64,000 nt of DNA from DASVXQ01 sp046727955 (GTDB lineage Bacteria; Actinomycetota; CALGFH01), in assembly GCA_046727955.1 (NCBI GenBank), contig JBKPDO010000216.1, positions 46,848 through 110,847 of the forward strand, read 5' to 3'. Both the position numbers and the translations under genes were made by a program. Positions 59,913-64,000 of this stretch are shown in pieces. Positions within the stretch are counted from its first letter, which is position 1. Each line of letters begins with the position of its first letter. Below the pieces are notes generated by a model, which worked only from the letters and a program-made list of their open reading frames with translations, ran no database searches and was not told where the DNA came from.

Positions 59913-60356
59913 GTGACTGAGACGAGCCAAGCTGTCACGCCCCGGAGCTGCTCGATCGCCCGAACCCTGGAGCTGATCGGCGAGAAGTGGGCGCTGCTCG
60001 CCCTGCGCGAGGTGTTCCTGGGTGTGCGTCGCTTCGACGCCATCCAGCGCAACACCGGGGCGCCGCGTGACATCCTGAGCGCCCGGCTGCGCAAGCTGGT
60101 CGCCGCCGGCCTGCTGGAGCGCCGCCAGTACCAGGACCACCCCGCCCGCTTCGAGTACCGCCTCACCGAACCTGGCCGCGAACTGCTGCCGGTCCTGCTG
60201 ACGCTGATGCACTGGGGCGACCGCTATCTCGCCGACGGCGACCCGCCGCTCACCTACCGGCACCGCTGCGGCGCCGACATGGAGCCCGTGCTGGTCTGCA
60301 ACGCCTGCGGGGACCCGGTCGTCCGCCGCGACCTCAATGCTGTGTCACCCGGATAG
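59913..60356 (+). CDS. HxlR-family transcriptional regulator
   Basis: A 147-residue winged-helix protein with an N-terminal Cys (PRSCSIARTLELIGEKWALL) typical of HxlR proteins that sense reactive species. FLGVRRFDAIQRNTGAPRDI, LSARLRKLVAAGLLERRQYQ and RFEYRLTEPGRELLPVLLTL complete the fold. C-terminal RHRCGADMEPVLVCNACGDP has four cysteines in CG...C..C pattern, an extra metal- or redox-active tail common in one HxlR subgroup. It likely controls itself and the divergent GNAT gene through the repeats between them. Confidence 0.9.
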   Translation: MTETSQAVTPRSCSIARTLELIGEKWALLALREVFLGVRRFDAIQRNTGAPRDILSARLRKLVAAGLLERRQYQDHPARFEYRLTEPGRELLPVLLTLMHWGDRYLADGDPPLTYRHRCGADMEPVLVCNACGDPVVRRDLNAVSPG

Positions 60357-60395
60357 CCGGGATCTCGCTGGCAAGCTACTTATCCCGCGGTGTCC

Positions 60396-60566
60396 GATCC
60401 ATGTGGGGGGAGCCCGCTCTCCCTTCCCACCGGGACCCGACCCACCGGGACCCGACCCACCGGGACCCGACCGACCGGGGCACCCCCTTGGGGTTCCCGG
60501 ACCCCTCCGGCCCTTGGGGTTCCCCGGACCCCTCCGGCCCTCGGGGTTCCCCGGACCCCTCCGGCG
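60396..60566. repeat. Degenerate palindrome followed by 15-bp and 27-bp tandem repeats
   Basis: 60396-60430 is a decayed copy of the dispersed palindrome (ATCCATGTGGGGGGAG...TTCCCAC). It leads directly into three copies of ACCGGGACCCGACCC (60429-60473) and three copies of a 26-27 bp unit ending GGACCCCTCCGG (60488-60566). No gene is seen in 60357-60670. Confidence 0.85.
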
Positions 60567-60674
60567 CCCCCCAGGAGCGCCGGTGCCGTCCAGGCCTGGT
60601 GCCATCGCCTCGGAGCCTGGCCTCGGCTTGACCGTGCTCGTGCCCGGGACTACCGTGGCCATGCTGTAGACCCC

Positions 60675-60873
60675 GGGCGGGAGAGACTCCACGCCGCCAG
60701 CGTGGGGCGCCGAAGGGGCAATTCTCCCCGGAACCTCTCAGGCACAGGCGACCGCTCGGAAGAGGCGACTCTGGAAAGCAGGCGCCCGCCGGGGGCGGGT
60801 GGCCTCACCGACGGTGCAAGCCCGGTCCTCCAGACCGCGGCGAAGCTCTCAGGTCCACAGACAGAGGGGGAGG
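60675..60873 (+). promoter_or_regulatory. Tandem glycine riboswitch upstream of gcvP
   Basis: Two consecutive glycine aptamers. First: GCGGGAGAGACTCC, GCCGAAGGGGCAA, then GGAACCTCTCAGGCAC. Second: GACTCTGGAAAGC, CACCGACGGTGCAAG, GCGAAGCTCTCAGGTCCA with closing ACAGAGGGGGAGG. These are the well-known conserved core strings (GGAGAG, CGCCGAAGGGGCAA and CTCTCAGG). The RNA ends about 43 nt before the gcvP ATG. By family knowledge cooperative glycine binding turns on the glycine cleavage genes, matching the gene downstream. Confidence 0.95.
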
Positions 60874-60916
60874 CCAGCCCAATCGCGCCCAGGCGCGGAC
60901 TCAAGGAGCCTCCGCC

Positions 60917-63784
60917 ATGACTGATCGGTTGTCCCTGGTGCAGCTGGAGTCCGCTGTGCCCTTCGTCGAGCGCCACGTCGGACCCTCCGCCGACGAGCAG
61001 GCCAAGATGCTCGCGGTGGCGGGCTATGGCTCGCTGAGCGAGCTCGTCGCCGACGCCGTTCCCGAGGCCATCCAGGCGTTCGCGCCGCTCGACCTGCCCC
61101 CGGCCGCCAGCGAGGACGAGGTGCAGGCAGAGCTGAAGGAGCTGGCTGGCCGCAACCGCGTGCTCGTCTCCATGATCGGCCTCGGCTACTCCGACACCAT
61201 CACGCCCCCGGTGATCCGCCGGCAGGTGGTCGAGAACCCGGCCTGGTACACCTCGTACACGCCCTACCAGCCCGAGATCTCGCAGGGCCGGCTCGAGGCG
61301 CTCCTCAACTTCCAGACGATGGTCGCCGACCTCACCGGCCTCGACATCGCCAACGCCTCGCTGCTCGACGAGGCCACCGCGGCCGCCGAGGCGATGGCGC
61401 TGTGCCACCGGGCCGCTCGCGTCGAGGGCGCGTTCGCCGTCGACGCCGACTGCCATCCGCAGACGATCGAGGTCGTCCGCACCCGAGCCGAGCCGCTCGG
61501 GCTCGAGGTCGTGGTCGCCGATTTGGAGGAGGGCGTGCCTGACGTGCCGCTGTTCGGGGTGCTCGTCCAGTACCCCGGCTCCAGCGGCGCGGTGCGCGAC
61601 CACGCCGGCCTGGTCGCGGCGGTCCACGAGCGCGGGGGCCTGGTCGCGGTGGCCACGGACCTGCTCGCGCTCACCCTGCTGCGCCCGCCCGGCGAGGTCG
61701 GCGCCGACGTGGCGGTGGGCTCCGCGCAGCGCTTCGGGGTGCCCCTCTGGTTCGGTGGGCCGCATCCCGGGTTCATCGCCGTCCGCAAGGGTCTCGAGCG
61801 CCAGCTCCCCGGCCGGCTCGTCGGCGTGTCCATCGACGTGGACTCCAAGCCCGCCTACCGCCTCGCCCTGCAGCCGCGCGAGCAGCACATCCGCCGCGAG
61901 AAGGCGACCAGCAACATCTGCACGGCGCAGTCGCTGCCCGCGATCGTGGCCAGCACGTATGCGGCGTATCACGGCCCGGAGGGGCTGGCGACGATCGCGC
62001 GCCGGGCGCACCGCTACGCCGCGATCCTCGCGGCGGGGCTGCGGGCGGGAGGCGTCGAGGTCGTGCACGAGCGCTTCTTCGACACGGTGACGGCGCGCGT
62101 GCCCGGCCGGGCCGGGGGGGTGGTCGCGGCGGCCGCTTCGCGCGGCGTCAACCTGCGCTTGGTGGACGCCGGCCACGTCGGCATCTCGACCGACGAGGTC
62201 ACCCGCCGTGACCACCTCGAGCGGGTGTGGGCAGCCTTCGGGGTGACCGGCGACGTCGACGCGCTCGACCGGATCACGCCAGACGCGCTTCCCGCGGCGC
62301 TCGCGCGGACCAGCGCCTTCCTCACGCACCAGGTCTTCCACCGCCACCGCTCGGAGACGGCGATGCTGCGCTACCTGCGTCGGCTCTCCGACCGCGACAT
62401 CGCGCTGGACCGCTCGATGATCCCGCTCGGCTCCTGCACCATGAAGCTCAACGCGGCCGTCGAGATGGAGCCGATCACCTGGCCGGAGCTGGCCTCGGTC
62501 CACCCGTTCGCCCCGCTCGACCAGGTCGAGGGCTATCGCACTCTGATCGCCCAGCTGGAGCGCTGGCTGGAGGAGATCACCGGCTACGACCGCGTGTCGC
62601 TGCAGCCCAACGCCGGCTCCCAGGGCGAGCTGGCCGGGCTGCTGGCGATCCGCGCCTACCACCGGAGCACGGGGTCTCACCGTGACGTCTGCCTGATCCC
62701 CTCCTCGGCGCACGGCACCAACGCCGCCAGCGCGGCCATGGCCGGCCTGCGCGTGGTGGTGGTCGCCTGCGACGGCCAGGGCAACGTCGATCTCGCTGAC
62801 CTGCGCGCCAAGCTCGAGACGCACCGCGACCGGCTGGCAGCGATCATGGTCACCTATCCCTCCACTCACGGCGTGTTCGAGCCGGCGATCACCGAGGTGT
62901 GCGAGGCCGTGCACGAGGCAGGCGGTCAGGTCTACGTGGACGGGGCGAACCTGAACGCGCTGGTGGGCCTGGCCAAGCCGGGCCGGTTCGGCGCGGACGT
63001 CTCGCACCTCAACCTCCACAAGACGTTCTGCATCCCGCACGGGGGCGGCGGGCCGGGGGTGGGGCCGGTGGCGGTGCGCGCGCACTTGGCGCCGTTCCTG
63101 CCCGGCCACCCGCTGCGTCCGGAGGCGGGGCCGCCCGCCGGGGTGGTCGGCCCGGTGTCGGAGGCACCCTGGGGATCGGCGGGCATCCTGCCGATCTCGT
63201 GGGCCTACATCCGCCTGATGGGCGCGGACGGCCTGCGCCGGGCCACGGAGGTCGCGATCCTGGGAGCCAATTACGTGGCTCGCCGGCTGGCACCGCACTA
63301 TCCGGTGCTCTACACGGGGCGCAAGGGGCTAGTCGCGCACGAGTGCATCCTGGACCTGCGCAGGATCACCAAGGAGACCGGGGTGACGGCGGAGGACGTG
63401 GCCAAGCGGCTGATCGACTACGGCTTCCACGCACCGACGATGTCGTTCCCGGTGGCTGGCACGCTGATGGTGGAGCCGACGGAGTCGGAGGACCAGGCGG
63501 AGCTGGACCGCTTCTGCGAGGCGATGATGGCGATCCGCCACGAGATCGAGAAGGTCGCGTCGGGCGAGCTGGACCGCGAGGACAACCCGCTGCGCAATGC
63601 GCCGCACACGGCGGAGATGCTCGCTGGTGAGTGGGGGCACGGGTACAGCCGGGAGCTGGCCGCGTTCCCGGTAGGCTCTCTGCGCCAGGCGAAGTACTGG
63701 CCGCCGGTGCGGCGCATCCAGAGCGCTTATGGCGACCGCAACCTGGTCTGCACCTGCCCCCCGGTCACCGCCTGGGACGCCTGA
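60917..63784 (+). CDS. gcvP: Glycine dehydrogenase (decarboxylating), P protein
   Basis: A 955-residue PLP enzyme, full length for the fused P protein. It takes CO2 from glycine and passes the aminomethyl group to lipoylated H protein. FVERHVGPSADEQAKML, MIGLGYSDTITPPVIRRQVV, WYTSYTPYQPEISQGRLEAL and LDEATAAAEAMAL mark the N-terminal half; CTMKLNAAVEMEPITWPELA and SHLNLHKTFCIPHGGGGPGV (PLP lysine in LHK) the C-terminal half. RBS AAGGAG is 8 nt before the ATG. It is governed by the glycine riboswitch upstream; the other gcv genes are not in the window. Together with glyA it completes one-carbon supply from glycine and serine. Confidence 0.96.
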   Translation: MTDRLSLVQLESAVPFVERHVGPSADEQAKMLAVAGYGSLSELVADAVPEAIQAFAPLDLPPAASEDEVQAELKELAGRNRVLVSMIGLGYSDTITPPVIRRQVVENPAWYTSYTPYQPEISQGRLEALLNFQTMVADLTGLDIANASLLDEATAAAEAMALCHRAARVEGAFAVDADCHPQTIEVVRTRAEPLGLEVVVADLEEGVPDVPLFGVLVQYPGSSGAVRDHAGLVAAVHERGGLVAVATDLLALTLLRPPGEVGADVAVGSAQRFGVPLWFGGPHPGFIAVRKGLERQLPGRLVGVSIDVDSKPAYRLALQPREQHIRREKATSNICTAQSLPAIVASTYAAYHGPEGLATIARRAHRYAAILAAGLRAGGVEVVHERFFDTVTARVPGRAGGVVAAAASRGVNLRLVDAGHVGISTDEVTRRDHLERVWAAFGVTGDVDALDRITPDALPAALARTSAFLTHQVFHRHRSETAMLRYLRRLSDRDIALDRSMIPLGSCTMKLNAAVEMEPITWPELASVHPFAPLDQVEGYRTLIAQLERWLEEITGYDRVSLQPNAGSQGELAGLLAIRAYHRSTGSHRDVCLIPSSAHGTNAASAAMAGLRVVVVACDGQGNVDLADLRAKLETHRDRLAAIMVTYPSTHGVFEPAITEVCEAVHEAGGQVYVDGANLNALVGLAKPGRFGADVSHLNLHKTFCIPHGGGGPGVGPVAVRAHLAPFLPGHPLRPEAGPPAGVVGPVSEAPWGSAGILPISWAYIRLMGADGLRRATEVAILGANYVARRLAPHYPVLYTGRKGLVAHECILDLRRITKETGVTAEDVAKRLIDYGFHAPTMSFPVAGTLMVEPTESEDQAELDRFCEAMMAIRHEIEKVASGELDREDNPLRNAPHTAEMLAGEWGHGYSRELAAFPVGSLRQAKYWPPVRRIQSAYGDRNLVCTCPPVTAWDA

Positions 63785-64000
63785 CCGCCCGGGGCAAGCC
63801 CGGCCCCATAGGGGCTCCAGTCCCTGACCACTCCAGGGTGACAGGGCGATGTCGTCCTCCTGGCCCGCGTTCCGCAGCTAATCAGGGTTCTGGGCTACGG
63901 CTGGGGCTGAAGCCGCAGGTAGGCGGCCTGCGGCCTGGTGGGAATCCCGATTCGGCATAGATACACGCCTGTCCAATGACATGTTGATCTGCCTCGGAAG
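63785..64000. other. Terminal intergenic stretch with short GC-rich dyads
   Basis: No gene start is visible up to the window edge. An open frame through it (GSGLRLGLKPQVGGLRPGGN, ending at 63960) has no start of its own. Small dyads (GGCTGGGGCTGAAGCC, GGGAATCCC) resemble ends of IS607/IS605-type elements, but this is not certain. Confidence 0.25.

Noticed and set aside
60650..63298. 882-codon minus-strand open frame over gcvP
   Set aside because: Complement of a well-supported gcvP gene; the translation is His/Arg/Asp-rich and matches nothing, and it would also run over the glycine riboswitch.

Overview
The window is high-GC, gene-dense DNA from an Actinomycetota bacterium. The lineage evidence is an MshC-type cysteine ligase (mycothiol pathway), a bacterial proteasome activator, a SARP-family regulator, a SigF/RsbW-type sigma/anti-sigma pair, a CGNR zinc-finger protein, GTG/TTG starts and repeated signs of leaderless transcription (a TANNNT -10 box about 7 nt before the start codon). 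No rRNA, tRNA or CRISPR array was seen. I cannot name the genus; a soil or uncultured deep actinobacterial lineage would fit.

Layout: 1-5.2 kb holds the edge of a sigma factor operon, a 77-bp tandem repeat, a small Lsr2-like protein, mshC and endonuclease IV. 5.2-21.2 kb is one accessory block, all on the minus strand: a 950-aa SARP/NB-ARC/TPR regulator, a secreted beta-propeller (PLL-like) protein, two immunity-gene candidates (one DUF4240), and a ~9.3-kb RHS/YD-repeat polymorphic toxin ending in a GIY-YIG nuclease-like domain. The RHS gene is broken by two 1-base deletions and by a 25-bp tandem duplication exactly at the linker between RHS core and toxin; correcting all three restores a single 3,106-codon frame. 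Upstream of both the secreted propeller gene and the RHS gene lies the same triple heptamer repeat (11-bp period, followed after 10 nt by TANNNT). This is the architecture of SARP operators, so the block reads as a SARP-controlled secreted toxin regulon.

21-35 kb: an MBL-fold hydrolase, class II DAHP synthase, an AbrB/RelE-like toxin-antitoxin pair, a lysine 2,3-aminomutase family protein, a membrane histidine kinase with a repeat-expanded ATP lid, a broken kinase fragment, a membrane-anchored lytic transglycosylase, and a LiaFSR/PspC-like envelope-stress cluster (response regulator and kinase divergent from two PspC/LiaF-like membrane proteins). 35-48 kb: a truncated amidohydrolase, an AAA ATPase of the AbiLii/RloA-like sort, hemE-hemH, glyA, MarR, a class II glutamine amidotransferase, a subtilase pseudogene, a SIS protein, bpa and two methyltransferases. 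Two 127-bp MITE-like elements with 24-bp terminal inverted repeats lie here in opposite orientation; one provides the stop codon of bpa.

48-64 kb: an RsmB/F-type RNA methyltransferase, DUF2630, GNAT, a lipoprotein, a b-type cytochrome, a cysteine dioxygenase-like protein, a methyltransferase, IPP isomerase, DUF3105, a GCS2-type glutamate-cysteine ligase, a truncated CGNR factor, an orphan antitoxin with a vapC remnant, kynureninase, a GNAT/HxlR divergent pair, and gcvP behind a tandem glycine riboswitch. Housekeeping genes in the window often carry short in-frame tandem repeats (mostly 15 bp) in their termini or linkers, and the intergenic regions carry a GC-rich palindromic repeat family.
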